Position numbers and translations under genes: made by a program
Shown here: one piece after another, positions 44,726 to 54,139 of the stretch
Position numbering within the stretch: position 1 is the first letter of the stretch
Layout of the letters: every line of letters begins with the position of its first letter
NCBI GenBank assembly: GCA_902573565.1
Contig: CACGKI010000009.1
Location: 1 to 54,139, forward strand
DNA from: an uncultured Prochlorococcus sp.
GTDB taxonomy: Bacteria > Cyanobacteriota > Cyanobacteriia > PCC-6307 > Cyanobiaceae
Direction: 5' to 3'
Length of the DNA stretch: 54,139 nt
The notes under the pieces: generated by a model
The model's input: the letters and a program-made list of their open reading frames with translations, nothing else
Databases searched by the model: none
Told to the model about the DNA's origin: nothing

Positions 44726-46260
44726 TCTTTTTTCTCTAAACTCGGTATTAATGTTATTGATGCAATAAGGCCTAAAGTCATGATAATAATGGCTGGCAAT
44801 ATTGCCTCTACCATTCTTTCATCTCCAGCATATTGATATATTCTCACAGATAAAGTATCGAAATCGAATGGTCTTAAGATAAATGTTACGGGTAATTCTT
44901 TTATTGTGTCTACAAACACTAAAAGTGATCCTACAAATATTGGTCCTTTGAGTAGAGGGAGATGAATTCTTTTGATAATTCCCAGCCAATTCTCTCCTAG
45001 GCCAAGTGCAGCTTCATCGAAGTTAGGCGAAATTCTCTCAAGACCTGAATCAATAGAACCCTTAGAAATTGTTAGAAATCTCACAATATAACCCCAAATT
45101 AGTAAACAAATAGCAATGAAATTAAATTTTGTGGAAGAAATGCTTATTAAGGATAAAGCCAGTACCGTGCCTGGTATTGCATAACCAATCCCCGCAAGGT
45201 TTGTTATTAGACCAAGTAATAAGCTTTTATTTGGACGTCTTGCTAAGGAAATTATTAAGGAGAATAGCATCGTTATTAATGCTGTCAAAAGTCCTAGACT
45301 TATAGTCCTAAATGACAAGGTAAGTAATTCTATAGTGATTCCTTTTTGAATTTGATCGATATTTAGCAAAACCCAAAAACATGGAATTCCAAAAGAAAAA
45401 ATTGGAGGAAATAAGGATATTATTATTGCCAAAAGAGCTCTATTTTTTTTTAATACCCATCCTTGTGAATCTTGTGATGCAGGATTTTCACTCCACCTCT
45501 TTGATTTTCTTCTCGAGAATTTTTCAAAAATAATTAAAGTGAAAATTATAAATAAGGCTACCAATGATAATCCAATAGCATTTTTTGGATTGCCATCTAT
45601 TATCCAGTTTTCGGCTATTCCTGTAGAAATACTTGGTATATTTAATAATGCGAATGTACCTAACTCATTCATTATTTCCATACACATTAAACTTATTCCG
45701 GTTATTAATGCTGGTAACGCCATTGGTAAAGCGATTTTAAAAAAGCTCCCCCATGGACCAATTCCTAATCCCCTACTAGCGTTGATTTGATTAACTCCAA
45801 ATTTATTAAAACTCTCGTTAGCAAGAATGAATACGTATGGATAAGTAGAAATCGAAAGTATTAAAACCCCCCACCACAAACCAGTTACTTGATACCCAAA
45901 AATACTTCCTAAATCCTGCAAAACAGCAGTTATTAGATATGCTGGGGCAGCTAGTGGAACTAGCTGACAAATACGGAGAACTTTTCTGAGCCTAAAATCA
46001 CAATTTGAAAGTAACCACCCATTCAAGGTTCCTAGACCACCTCCAAATAAACTTGTCAGCGTTAAAACCTTTAAAGTGACAAGTACCTCTTCTCCTCCTG
46101 CAATACCTAATGAAAAATCCCCACTAATTATGTAGTAAATTCCTTCTAAAAGAAAATTGGAAATTGGAATAATTACTAATAGTGCAACTACAAAGGAAGT
46201 GATACTTAGAATTTTTAATTCTATTACTGCTTTTTTAAATTCTTTAATAAGTATTTTCAA
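44722..46260 (-). CDS. futB: ABC transporter permease, iron(III) type (FutB/SfuB-like)
   Basis: The 512-residue membrane protein has about twelve helices in two homologous halves. Each half carries an EAA-like loop that touches the ATPase: NASRGLGIGPWGSFFKIALPMALP near residue 160 and DEAALGLGENWLGIIKRIHLPLLKGP near 423. The fused form is typical of the ferric iron ABC permeases (FbpB, SfuB, FutB). Iron import would be important in the open ocean. The ATPase and binding protein are not next to it. The symbol is tentative. It lies 26 bases behind the COG0523 gene, so the two may share a transcript. Confidence 0.82.
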   Translation of the reverse strand: MKILIKEFKKAVIELKILSITSFVVALLVIIPISNFLLEGIYYIISGDFSLGIAGGEEVLVTLKVLTLTSLFGGGLGTLNGWLLSNCDFRLRKVLRICQLVPLAAPAYLITAVLQDLGSIFGYQVTGLWWGVLILSISTYPYVFILANESFNKFGVNQINASRGLGIGPWGSFFKIALPMALPALITGISLMCMEIMNELGTFALLNIPSISTGIAENWIIDGNPKNAIGLSLVALFIIFTLIIFEKFSRRKSKRWSENPASQDSQGWVLKKNRALLAIIISLFPPIFSFGIPCFWVLLNIDQIQKGITIELLTLSFRTISLGLLTALITMLFSLIISLARRPNKSLLLGLITNLAGIGYAIPGTVLALSLISISSTKFNFIAICLLIWGYIVRFLTISKGSIDSGLERISPNFDEAALGLGENWLGIIKRIHLPLLKGPIFVGSLLVFVDTIKELPVTFILRPFDFDTLSVRIYQYAGDERMVEAILPAIIIMTLGLIASITLIPSLEKKD

Positions 46261-46286
46261 AAATAAATTAAATCCTAATATGCACG

Positions 46287-47342
46287 CTAATCTGAATCAA
46301 ATCTACATGACGAAAGTTGATTTTTAATAGTTTGATGATCTAAGTTTTTCCCAATTAATACTATCTTGTTGGATTTTTCTTTTGTCCACTTATCATCATC
46401 TAGAGAAAACCGTTTTCCAGACAAGTGAAAAATGTGTTTTCTATCACTTTCCATAAACCACAATATTCCCTTGGCTCTAAATACATTTTGTGAAATCTGA
46501 TTATCTAAAAAATATTGAAACTTCCTTAAGGAAAATGGTTCAAATGTCTCATAAGAAACTGAAGTAAACCCTTCGATATTATTAATCAAATCATGTGAGT
46601 GAGAAGAGTGATCATGTGAGTGAGAAGAGTGATCATGTGAGTGAGAAGAGTGATCATGTGAGTGAGAAGAATGATCATGTGAGTGAGAAGAATGATCTTC
46701 TACATTCTTCTCGTTCTGCTCGAATCGAAAAGTATCTGTCTCAAAAAGACCCACGCTCATTATTGTCTGTAATCCAACTTCACTTTTAATTGATCTCAAG
46801 ATCCTTGGTTCTTTTTTTATCTTATTTATAAACTTTTCTACTTTTTTTAATTGTTCTTCGTTCACTAAATCACATTTATTTAGAAGTAGTATATCTCCGT
46901 ATAAAATTTGAGAATAGGCAACACTTGTATTATTAATTTCAAAATCAAAATTTTCTCCATCTATTACAGTGATTATAGAATCTAATCTTACTTTTTCTCT
47001 AAGTTCACCAGCGGCGAAAGTCATGGCTACTGGTAATGGATCAGCAAGTCCTGTTGTTTCAATAATTAAATAGTCTAGTTTCTCAGGTCTTTCCAAAACT
47101 TTTGATACTGTTTTTAATAACTCGCCATTAATAGAGCAACATATACAGCCGTTATTTAATTCGATCATATCTTCTGAGCTTTCTATGATTAAGTCATTAT
47201 CTATTCCAATCTCTCCAAATTCATTTACTAAAACAGCTGTTTTAATGCCAACTTGATTTTTTAAAATATGATTTAATAAAGTAGTTTTTCCGGAACCTAA
47301 AAATCCACTAATGATTGTAACTGGTAATAACTTTTTTGACAT
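46287..47342 (-). CDS. COG0523/CobW-family GTPase with His-rich repeat
   Basis: The 351-residue GTPase has the P-loop ISGFLGSGKTTLL at residues 10-22, the metal-binding Cys motif NNGCICCSI near 64-72, and the guanine-specificity NKCD near 153. A His-rich run of five DHSSHSH units lies near residues 216-250, between the GTPase and the C-terminal CobW_C domain. Family members deliver Zn, Co or Ni to client enzymes; the His run suits storage or binding of such metals. Cobalamin synthesis (CobW) is a less certain alternative. Its end faces the iron-type permease. Confidence 0.9.
   Translation of the reverse strand: MSKKLLPVTIISGFLGSGKTTLLNHILKNQVGIKTAVLVNEFGEIGIDNDLIIESSEDMIELNNGCICCSINGELLKTVSKVLERPEKLDYLIIETTGLADPLPVAMTFAAGELREKVRLDSIITVIDGENFDFEINNTSVAYSQILYGDILLLNKCDLVNEEQLKKVEKFINKIKKEPRILRSIKSEVGLQTIMSVGLFETDTFRFEQNEKNVEDHSSHSHDHSSHSHDHSSHSHDHSSHSHDHSSHSHDLINNIEGFTSVSYETFEPFSLRKFQYFLDNQISQNVFRAKGILWFMESDRKHIFHLSGKRFSLDDDKWTKEKSNKIVLIGKNLDHQTIKNQLSSCRFDSD
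46591..46695 (-). repeat. 21-bp tandem repeat, five copies, in the COG0523 GTPase
   Basis: Five units of 21 bases start at 46591, 46612, 46633, 46654 and 46675 and are nearly identical (one base differs in the last two). Each encodes a DHSSHSH-type heptapeptide on the minus strand. The strong identity points to recent expansion by slippage. Confidence 0.94.
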
Positions 47343-47380
47343 TTTGACAAATTCTATTTAATAAATTCAGATTTGTAATT

Positions 47381-47671
47381 TTATTGATCCAAAATTTTAT
47401 TAATTTCTGAAGCTAATGTTTGATCGAGATTTGAAATTCCTCCCAAATCATGAGTATTGAATTTAATTATTACTTTTGAATAAACATTTTCCCAGTTAGG
47501 GTGATGATTGTACTTCTCGCAGATTAAAGCAACTTTAGTCATAAAAGAAAAGGCTTCAACAAAATTAGCAAAGTTAAATTCTCTCTCAATTTTTTTAAAT
47601 TTAATTTCCCAACCGGGTATTTTTACTGCTAATTCATTCAATTCTCCATCTTGTAGAAGGTAAGGCTCCAT
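47381..47671 (-). CDS. Pterin-4a-carbinolamine dehydratase-like protein
   Basis: The 96-residue protein has the PCD signature: IPGWEIKFKKIEREFNFANFVEAFSFM near residue 20, the active-site triad EKYNHHPNWENVYSKV near 52-67, and the THDLGGIS end near 75. Classic PCD recycles tetrahydrobiopterin; in cyanobacteria without aromatic amino acid hydroxylases nearby, other roles such as carboxysome or folate-related activity have been suggested. The ATG at 47671 fits the family; another at 47683 is in frame. It lies 22 bases downstream of yjbQ. Confidence 0.88.
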   Translation of the reverse strand: MEPYLLQDGELNELAVKIPGWEIKFKKIEREFNFANFVEAFSFMTKVALICEKYNHHPNWENVYSKVIIKFNTHDLGGISNLDQTLASEINKILDQ

Positions 47672-47693
47672 AAAATAACTCATCTGATTTTAT

Positions 47694-48164
47694 TTAATTA
47701 TAAATATTTTGTTTTTTCTCACCAACTATATGTAAATTTATAAGCCTTTGTTTTTGATCAAATCTATGTTCCCATAAATAAACTGCTTGCCATGTTCCAA
47801 GCATTAATTTACCTTCTTGAAAACTTAAAGATAGACAAGTATTTGTTAAGGATGTCTTAATATGTGCTGGCATATCGTCAGCTCCTTCTTGATAATGTTT
47901 ATAAGAAATTTCTTCTCTACTTTTTGATAAGCTTAAGTAAGAATCATATGGAACTATAGATTGCATATATTTTTTTAGATCCCTCAGTACATTTGGATCT
48001 GCGTTCTCGTTAATAGTTAAGCTGCAACTGGTATGTAGTGAAGATAAATTTAAAATTCCTGAATGAAAATTATTTTTTTCAATGAATAAATTCAAGTCAT
48101 GTGTGATGTCAGTAAACCCCTCTCCATGTGTTGAAAATTCTAATTTTGAAAATATTTGTTCCAT
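47694..48164 (-). CDS. yjbQ: YjbQ/UPF0047 family protein
   Basis: The 156-residue protein has the family marks GILNLSSLHTSCSLTINENADPNVLRDL near residue 37 and GTWQAVYLWEHR near 122, with histidines in HTSCSL and DMPAHIKTSL that probably bind metal. YjbQ proteins carry a secondary thiamine-phosphate synthase-like activity in the family description, but their main physiological role is unclear. It is the first gene of a small minus-strand pair with the PCD-like gene. The upstream 110 bases face the M32 peptidase gene. Confidence 0.87.
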   Translation of the reverse strand: MEQIFSKLEFSTHGEGFTDITHDLNLFIEKNNFHSGILNLSSLHTSCSLTINENADPNVLRDLKKYMQSIVPYDSYLSLSKSREEISYKHYQEGADDMPAHIKTSLTNTCLSLSFQEGKLMLGTWQAVYLWEHRFDQKQRLINLHIVGEKKQNIYN

Positions 48165-48274
48165 TTAAGTCAAAACTTAAATAATCAATATTCTATTATG
48201 GACTAAAGATGTTATGTATTTTGCAAACATTAAAATTTTTATCTTAAAATAAATCTAAATTAAATTTAAAATTT

Positions 48275-49780
48275 TTGGCTGAAACTCAATGGAATAAGCT
48301 AGGGGCTTATCTAAAAGAAACTCAAATATTAGGCTCAATCCAAAATACACTTTATTGGGATCAGAATACTGGGATGCCAAAAAAAGGAGCTTCTTGGAGG
48401 TCTGAACAACTTACTTACATAGCAAAAGTATTGCATAAAAGAAATTCTTCAGAAGAATTTTCTAATTTAATACAATCTGCTAAAAATGAACTCTTAAGTA
48501 CTAAAAGAAATTTTGATAATCAACTTTTTATAAAAGATCAAGAGAGAAATATTAATCTTTTATTGAAGGAATTTAACAGAGAAAAAAATTTAGATCCTAA
48601 ATTAGTTGTGTCTTTAGCAAAGGCAAAATCTAAAGGTTATGAAAGCTGGCAAGAGGCTAAGAAAAAAGCAGATTTTAAAATATTTCTTCCATTCTTTGAA
48701 GAATTAGTCAAATTGCGGATTGAAGAGGCAAAACAAATATCTGATCAATATTCACCATGGGAGACACTAGCTCAACCCTTCGAGCCTGAATTAACTATGA
48801 AATGGTTGAATAAGATGTTTCAGCCATTAAAAGAAAGTATCCCAGAGATGATTAGAGTAATTAACCCATCAAATAAACATCATTGGGATTTAAGCCCAGA
48901 ATCTCAACAAAATTTATGTTCAAAATTACTTGATGAGTTTGGGAGAGATAAAGATCTTGTAGTAGTTGGCAAATCTCCACACCCTTTTTCGATTACCTTA
49001 GGACCTGATGATTATAGGATTACGACAAGAATAGTTGAAGGTGAACCATTATCAAGTTTTTTAGCGACTGCGCATGAGTGGGGACATTCAATTTATGAGC
49101 AGGGTTTGCCATCTCAAAGTCATCAATGGTTCGCTTGGCCTCTAGGTCAGGCAACTTCTATGGGGATTCATGAAAGTCAGTCTTTATTTTGGGAAAATAG
49201 AATAGTAAAATCTAAATCATTTTCAAAAAGATTTTTTGAAAAATTTGTTTCAGCAGGATGTTCTCTAAATAATTTTTTAGAGCTTTGGAAATCCATTAAT
49301 CATTTGGAAGCAGGATTAAATAGGGTTGAAGCAGATGAATTAACTTATGGCTTACACATTTTAATAAGAACCGAACTTGAAATAGATTTAATTGAAGGTG
49401 GGCTGCCTGCTGAGGATATTCCAGTCGAATGGAATAAAAGATATGAGGAACTTCTTGGAATAAAGCCATCTAATGATTCAGAAGGGTGTCTTCAAGATGT
49501 TCATTGGAGTGAAGGTGCCTTTGGATATTTTCCTTCATATTTATTAGGACATCTTATAAGTGCACAAATATCAAATCAAATGGAAAGAGATCTTGGTTTG
49601 ATTGACAATTTAATAGAAAATGGTGAATATCAAAAGATCATTTTGTGGTTAAAAGATAATGTACATAAATATGGGAGATCAGTTAATTCTATGGAGTTGG
49701 TAAGAGCTGTAACTAATGAAGAACTATCCCCAAACTATTTCATTAATCATTTAAGATCTAAGATAGTTGATTGTTGCTGA
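48275..49780 (+). CDS. Metallocarboxypeptidase, family M32 (Taq type)
   Basis: The 501-residue protein starts at TTG 48275. It has the N-terminal substrate-lid region LYWDQNTGMPKKGASWRSEQL near residue 25, and the zinc motif TAHEWGHSIYEQGLP near 265-280 with HEWGH, then HESQSLFWENRI near 300, and the third ligand region. The family trims C-terminal residues except Pro. It is slightly shorter than the E. coli or Thermus protein but complete. It is divergent from yjbQ and followed by ppa after 63 bases. Confidence 0.93.
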   Translation: MAETQWNKLGAYLKETQILGSIQNTLYWDQNTGMPKKGASWRSEQLTYIAKVLHKRNSSEEFSNLIQSAKNELLSTKRNFDNQLFIKDQERNINLLLKEFNREKNLDPKLVVSLAKAKSKGYESWQEAKKKADFKIFLPFFEELVKLRIEEAKQISDQYSPWETLAQPFEPELTMKWLNKMFQPLKESIPEMIRVINPSNKHHWDLSPESQQNLCSKLLDEFGRDKDLVVVGKSPHPFSITLGPDDYRITTRIVEGEPLSSFLATAHEWGHSIYEQGLPSQSHQWFAWPLGQATSMGIHESQSLFWENRIVKSKSFSKRFFEKFVSAGCSLNNFLELWKSINHLEAGLNRVEADELTYGLHILIRTELEIDLIEGGLPAEDIPVEWNKRYEELLGIKPSNDSEGCLQDVHWSEGAFGYFPSYLLGHLISAQISNQMERDLGLIDNLIENGEYQKIILWLKDNVHKYGRSVNSMELVRAVTNEELSPNYFINHLRSKIVDCC

Positions 49781-49843
49781 AACATTACTTTTAAAGAATT
49801 TGGTTGAATGTAAGGATGTAAGATAAACAAAAATACTTTATTG

Positions 49844-50431
49844 ATGGCAAATCTTAATCAACCCCCAAGTAGGGTTACACCAAATCTATTACATATATTA
49901 GATGCTTTCACTGACAGCTCAAATTTAATAGTTAACACTATTGTTGAATTGAATTCCAATACGATTAATAAATATGAATTAATTACAGAAACGGGTCATC
50001 TTAAACTTGATAGGGTAGGTTATTCTTCTCTAGCTTATCCTTTTGCTTATGGATGTATACCAAGGACATGGGATGAAGATGGAGATCCACTTGATGTAGA
50101 AATTGTTGGGGTTACTGAGCCGTTGATACCTGGTTCTATCGTGGAGGCAAGAATTATTGGTGTGATGAAATTTGATGATGGTGGAGAGGTGGATGATAAG
50201 GTTATCGCAGTTTTGGCAGATGATAAAAGAATGGACCATATCTCCAATTTTGAAGACCTTGGAGAGCATTGGCTAAAAGAAACAAAGTATTATTGGGAAC
50301 ATTATAAAGATCTAAAAAAACCTGGAACATGTACTGTTAATGGTTTTTTTGGGATACAAGAAGCTGTTAAAGTTATTAAAGATTGCGAAGATAGATATCA
50401 AAAAGAAATTGATCCTAAATTAGTAAATTAA
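49844..50431 (+). CDS. ppa: Inorganic pyrophosphatase, family I
   Basis: The roughly 195-residue enzyme has LDRVGYSSLAYPFAYGCIPRTWDEDGDPLDVEIVG near residues 50-85, with the Asp-rich DEDGDPLDV, and DDGGEVDDKVIAVLADD near 105-120. The Lys, Tyr and Asp residues of family I are kept. It hydrolyses pyrophosphate and drives biosynthetic reactions. The N-terminal 20 residues (MANLNQPPSRVTPNLLHILD) are a little longer than in E. coli. The ATG at 49844 follows a TTG three bases earlier, which I do not prefer. It converges with hemC, five bases apart. Confidence 0.95.
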   Translation: MANLNQPPSRVTPNLLHILDAFTDSSNLIVNTIVELNSNTINKYELITETGHLKLDRVGYSSLAYPFAYGCIPRTWDEDGDPLDVEIVGVTEPLIPGSIVEARIIGVMKFDDGGEVDDKVIAVLADDKRMDHISNFEDLGEHWLKETKYYWEHYKDLKKPGTCTVNGFFGIQEAVKVIKDCEDRYQKEIDPKLVN

Positions 50432-50436
50432 CAAAT

Positions 50437-51387
50437 TTATTTTTCCCTGAATTGTTCGAATATTTCGCTTAATATTTTGTCGGCACCTTGTAGCTTTAGT
50501 TTTTCAGCTAATTCTTTGCCTATTTTTTCAGGATCATTAATATTGCCAATACATTGATCTTTAATAAGCCTTTCTCCATCGAGAGAGGCTACCATTCCGG
50601 TAAGGTACAGTTGTTCATCTTGAATACTACTATTCACACCAATTGGCACTTGGCAACCTCCTTCAAGTTCTCTTAAAAAGGCTCTCTCTGCAAGACATCT
50701 TAGACTAGTAGGTTTATCTTCCAAAACATTTATGATTTCTAAAACTTTTTTATCATCAGATTTACACTCAATGCCTAACGCTCCTTGTCCAACGGCATGA
50801 AGAGAAATTTCATGTGGAATAATCTGATGAATTCTTGATTCAAAGCCTAATCTTTTTAAACCAGCGGCGGCAAGAATTATGCAATCAAATTCTCCTGAGT
50901 CTAATTTTTCTATTCTTGTAATGACATTTCCTCTGATATCTTTGAAATTAAGATGTGGGTATTTATTTCTTAATTGTGCAAGTCTTCTCAGAGAACTTGT
51001 ACCCACTATTGAACCTGCAGGTAAAGTTTCTAATTTATAGCAATCATTTTTTTTGCTTACTACTAAAGCATCGGCAGGATCTTCCCTTTTTGTAATACAT
51101 CCCAATATAAGGCCACTAGGTAAATTTGTTGGTAAATCTTTTAGAGAATGTACCGCTATATCTGCTTGACCTACAAGCATCTGTGCTTCAAGTTCTTTCG
51201 TAAATAAACCTTTGTCTCCGATTTTTGCTAATGCTACATCAAGGATTTTGTCACCTTGAGTTGCCATGGCCTCAACAGATACCTCTAAATTGGAAATATT
51301 CCTTTCTAATTGATCTTTAACCCATAAAGTTTGTACCATTGCCAGTTTACTTCTTCTACTAGCTATTTTCAGCTTAAAATTAGTCAT
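50437..51387 (-). CDS. hemC: Porphobilinogen deaminase
   Basis: The 316-residue enzyme has [15 protein letters not shown] near residue 5, [26 protein letters not shown] near 62, [16 protein letters not shown] near 129, and the cofactor Cys in [14 protein letters not shown] near 240. It joins four porphobilinogens into hydroxymethylbilane, using a dipyrromethane cofactor bound to this Cys. It feeds heme, chlorophyll and cobamides. Its upstream region faces the rpoD end on the same strand, 97 bases apart, so read-through from rpoD is possible. Confidence 0.96.
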   Translation of the reverse strand: MTNFKLKIASRRSKLAMVQTLWVKDQLERNISNLEVSVEAMATQGDKILDVALAKIGDKGLFTKELEAQMLVGQADIAVHSLKDLPTNLPSGLILGCITKREDPADALVVSKKNDCYKLETLPAGSIVGTSSLRRLAQLRNKYPHLNFKDIRGNVITRIEKLDSGEFDCIILAAAGLKRLGFESRIHQIIPHEISLHAVGQGALGIECKSDDKKVLEIINVLEDKPTSLRCLAERAFLRELEGGCQVPIGVNSSIQDEQLYLTGMVASLDGERLIKDQCIGNINDPEKIGKELAEKLKLQGADKILSEIFEQFREK

Positions 51388-51484
51388 TAAATATTATTTT
51401 GAGTTTGAATTAAAAATTAAGTTGAATTTATTTTAAGCTATTCTTTTGCAAGTTTCTAAAGCTGAAAATTATATTTAACTATTT

Positions 51485-52666
51485 TTATTTTATATATTCT
51501 TTTAAAACCCCATTTCGATTTGGATGTCTCAGCTTTCTAAGTGCTTTTGCCTCTATTTGTCTGATTCTCTCCCTAGTTACATCAAAAATCTGTCCGATTT
51601 CTTCAAGCGTTTTCATTCTTCCATCATCAATTCCATATCTTAACCTAAGCACATCTCTTTCTCTAGGGCTAAGAGTCGCTAAAACACCCTCTAAATCTTC
51701 TCTTAATAAAGTTTTAGAAACATCTTGCTCTGGATTTTCTATATCAGCTTCTATAAAGTCTCCCAGTCTTGAATCTTCTTCTTTACCTATTGGAGTTTCT
51801 AAAGAAATAGGTAGCTGAGCACTTTTAGCTATAAATCTTAGTTTTTCAATTGTCATTTCCATACTCTCAGCTATTTCTTCTTCACTGGGCTTTCTCCCAA
51901 ATTCTTGGCTAAGAACCTTAGTGGTTTTTTTTATTCTGGAAATTGTTTCATATAAGTGAACTGGTAATCTAATAGTCCTACTTTGATCTGCGATTGCTCT
52001 AGTAATGGCTTGACGAATCCACCAGGTAGCGTAAGTAGAGAACTTGTAGCCTTTTTCATGATCAAATTTTTCAGCTGCTCTAATCAGACCTAAACTTCCC
52101 TCTTGTATTAAATCTTGAAATGATAATCCTCTATTCATATATTTTTTAGCAATGGAAACAACCAATCTTAAATTTGATTGAACCATTTTCTCTTTAGCTC
52201 TTCTTCCTAAAAGAAGTCTTCTTCTGAACTTAGAAAGAGGCATATCTATTAATTCTGCCCACTCTCTAACAGATGGGAAATGTCCTTTTTCGGACTCATA
52301 TTGAGTTGCTAACTCTTCTAATTGAAGTAAATCAGCAATTTTTCTTGCAAGTTCAATTTCTTCATCTGGTCTTAAAAGTCTAATTCTTCCAATTTCTTGG
52401 AGGTAAACTCTTATTGAATCCTCAGTATATATACCTTTAGGCCCAAGCTTTATATTCCCAAGCCCTTTATCTTCTTCATCAGAATCACTAAATTCATTAT
52501 CATTTTCTGCTCTGCCTTCGTTTAAATCTGAAGATGGCTGTAAATTTTGATTATTGTTATTGCTATTTTCATCAACTAATGTTTCTAGATTTTTATTAAT
52601 TTTTTTATTAATCTTTTTTTTCGAACTAGGTTTAGAATTCTTAGATTCTGCTGCGACTGGACACAT
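51485..52666 (-). CDS. rpoD: Primary sigma-70 factor (group 1, SigA/RpoD)
   Basis: The 393-residue sigma factor has an acidic, Asn/Ser-rich N-terminal part, then region 1.2 ([21 protein letters not shown]), regions 2.1-2.4 with [58 protein letters not shown], region 3, and region 4 with the helix-turn-helix [30 protein letters not shown]. The complete region 1.2 and close match to region 2 show it is the group 1 factor, not a group 2 alternative. It directs RNA polymerase to housekeeping promoters. Its long upstream gap to priA probably holds several promoters. Confidence 0.95.
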   Translation of the reverse strand: MCPVAAESKNSKPSSKKKINKKINKNLETLVDENSNNNNQNLQPSSDLNEGRAENDNEFSDSDEEDKGLGNIKLGPKGIYTEDSIRVYLQEIGRIRLLRPDEEIELARKIADLLQLEELATQYESEKGHFPSVREWAELIDMPLSKFRRRLLLGRRAKEKMVQSNLRLVVSIAKKYMNRGLSFQDLIQEGSLGLIRAAEKFDHEKGYKFSTYATWWIRQAITRAIADQSRTIRLPVHLYETISRIKKTTKVLSQEFGRKPSEEEIAESMEMTIEKLRFIAKSAQLPISLETPIGKEEDSRLGDFIEADIENPEQDVSKTLLREDLEGVLATLSPRERDVLRLRYGIDDGRMKTLEEIGQIFDVTRERIRQIEAKALRKLRHPNRNGVLKEYIK

Positions 52667-52988
52667 AATGGACTCCTTTCTACGGTGAATTTAACTAGAT
52701 AAAATTTTATTTAGGGCTATTTTGTACATTTAGTAGTAAAAATTCCCATAATGTTTAAAAAACTTTTTCAGAAAATGAAAAAAAAAGTTTTTCTAAATTG
52801 TTGAAAAATTTTAATAGTGCTATAGATTACCTAAAGTAAAAAGTCTTGGGATTTCTCAGACAGGCAGATCAGTTTTTGAATTTTAACTCAATGATCAAAG
52901 CTTCATGTCTCCCTTAAGAGCAGGATACTTACAATGTGCAAAAAACACTTTGTGGAATGTTCAACAATCCAATATTAAGAAAAAGTTT
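52667..52988. other. Divergent non-coding region between rpoD and priA
   Basis: About 322 bases separate the rpoD start from the preferred priA start. An A+T hairpin is possible at 52758-52792: aaaaacttttt pairs with aaaaagttttt over 11 bases. A second frame-compatible priA start (ATG 52905) lies inside the region and would add 28 residues. The stretch from about 52850 onward looks less A+T-rich than the rest. No known RNA family is evident to me; a small RNA or long leader is possible. Confidence 0.5.
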
Positions 52989-54139
52989 TGAAGCCGGCAA
53001 GTAATCAGTTATCAAATAACTCTTCTAAATTCGAAGTTTTGCTTGATGTAGGCAGTTTTAGTGATAGCTTTTGCTATATAGATGGAAATAATCTTGGTGT
53101 AGAAGTTGGAGATATTGTAACTGTAAAACTAAGAGGGAGGTTATTAAATGGATTGGTGATCTCTGAAGAAAACTTTTCGAAAAATAATAAGGATGGAAAG
53201 AATATCAGTGGAATAAGAAGTATAAAATATTTATTTGTTGAAGATATTTTGCAGAAAAAAATAATTAATGACTCGTGGAGAGAATGGATAGAGTCCTTAG
53301 CTTCTTTTTATATGGTAAGTAATTTAAAAATGCTTAAAACGGCATTCCCTCCAGGTTGGATTGGCAAACATAAGAAAATTTCTCAAGGCTCAAAAGATCA
53401 AATTTGGATTGGAATCAAAAAAGAACTAGATATAAGAAAAAATAAATTTACTAAAAAAGAATTTTTATTATTAAATACTTTGCCCGAAAAAGGTAATTGG
53501 CAAAGTGAATTAATTAAGTCTGGTTTTAATTACACCCTCATTAACTCAATGATTAGTAAAAATTACCTTTATAAATCTAAAAGAAAAAAAATAATTAATC
53601 CAAAATTAAATTTATTATTAAGTGATTCTAGTGCAATAAAAAAACCAAATCTTACAGATGAGCAAAAAATTGCATTTCAAGAATTTCAAACAATGAAACC
53701 TGGAGATGCGTTACTTCTCTGGGGAGAAACAGGATCAGGTAAAACAGAAGTTTATATGAGAATTACTGAAGATCAATTTCTTAAGAAAAAAAGTTGTTTG
53801 ATACTCGCTCCAGAAATTGGACTAATTCCTCAACTTATAGATAGGTTTAGTCGGAGATTTAATAATGTTGTTTACGAATATCATAGTAACTGTTCTTTAA
53901 TTCACAGAACTTTAGTTTGGCAAAAAATTATTAATGCAAATGAACCATTAATAGTAATAGGAACAAGGTCCGCAATTTTTCTTCCCATCAAAAATCTAGG
54001 ATTAATAATAATGGATGAAGAACATGATGTTTCATATAAACAAGATAGTCCTATGCCTTGTTATGACGCAAGAGAGATCGCTATTGAAATAGTAAAAAGG
54101 AATTCTGCAAAGTTAATTTTTGGGAGTGCAACTCCTTCA
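52989..54139 (+). CDS. priA: Primosomal protein N' (PriA), N-terminal part
   Basis: About 383 residues are visible before the window ends. The N-terminal 3'-DNA-binding domain (EVLLDVGSFSDSFCYI, then VEVGDIVTVKLRGRLLNGLV) is followed by the helicase core: Walker A WGETGSGKTEVYMRI near residue 250, APEIGLIPQL near 280, GTRSAIFLP near 325 and the DEEHD box near 340, with the motif GSAT at the edge. PriA restarts stalled replication forks. The TTG at 52989 is my choice because the conserved domain begins soon after; ATG 52905 is also open. The gene is truncated only by the window. Confidence 0.9.

Noticed and set aside
46591..46695. CRISPR-like repeated DNA
   Set aside because: Units are contiguous with no spacers and are in frame within a GTPase gene; they encode a His-rich heptapeptide.
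1..54139. Prophage, genomic island or insertion sequence
   Set aside because: No transposase, integrase, phage structural gene or terminal repeat is seen; both tRNA genes lack an adjacent integrase or a repeated 3' end.

Overview
The window looks like core chromosome of a marine picocyanobacterium, most likely a high-light Prochlorococcus. The reasons are the strong A+T bias seen by eye, oxygenic photosynthesis genes (petC, petA, psaF, psaJ, a high-light-inducible hli gene), cyanobacterial regulators (cyAbrB-type), tight packing with many overlapping gene ends, and a 64-residue protein beside rplS and tRNA-Trp that I recognise as the picocyanobacterial hyper-conserved protein Hcp. I see no insertion sequence, integrase, phage gene or CRISPR array.

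Layout. 1-5.3 kb: end of an unknown gene, a DUF2232 membrane protein, cobT, a Tat-type solute-binding lipoprotein, an Fe-S aldo/keto reductase, ribE and a cyAbrB regulator. 5.4-10.6 kb: the cytochrome oxidase block, ctaC-ctaD-ctaE on minus, facing away from ctaA-ctaB on plus. 10.6-15.1 kb: a DrrAB-like ABC exporter, a repeat-bearing unknown gene, groEL with no groES beside it, and a 59-residue membrane peptide. 15-20.6 kb: fabG, ispD, an S66 peptidase, a UbiA-type prenyltransferase, ppx and an HTH membrane protein. 20.6-25.3 kb: cobM, lgt, petA, petC, a DUF3067 gene, tatC and a small membrane protein. 25.3-31 kb: an RqcH/NFACT protein, gmk, psaJ, psaF, tsaD, hli and a cation/proton antiporter. 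31-35.6 kb: gltX, tRNA-Asp, hcp, tRNA-Trp, rplS, a PepSY-like membrane protein, map and an SDR. 35.7-39.1 kb: a same-strand run of a BioD-like/DRTGG ATPase, a SLOG-like protein, yajQ, a 68-residue protein and an SPFH protein. 39-48.2 kb: hemL, xthA, two unknowns, larC, a UPF0104 membrane protein, an iron-type ABC permease, a His-rich COG0523 GTPase, a PCD-like dehydratase and yjbQ. 48.2-54.1 kb: an M32 carboxypeptidase, ppa, hemC, the primary sigma factor and the start of priA.

Functional threads. Tetrapyrrole and cobalamin work is spread over hemL, hemC, ctaA, ctaB, cobT and cobM. Electron transport covers the aa3-type oxidase, the cytochrome b6f subunits PetC and PetA, and PSI subunits. Protein export links tatC and lgt to visible substrates (Rieske PetC and a Tat lipoprotein). 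Translation and quality control covers gltX, two tRNAs, L19, Hcp, map, tsaD, RqcH and GroEL.

The parts most worth a second look are Hcp and its ribosomal surroundings, the 35.7-39.1 kb run of poorly understood genes, three separate in-frame tandem repeats (two of them back to back around 12.7-13.1 kb), and the region between rpoD and priA. I found no convincing new defence or mobile system; most of the window is ordinary core genome.
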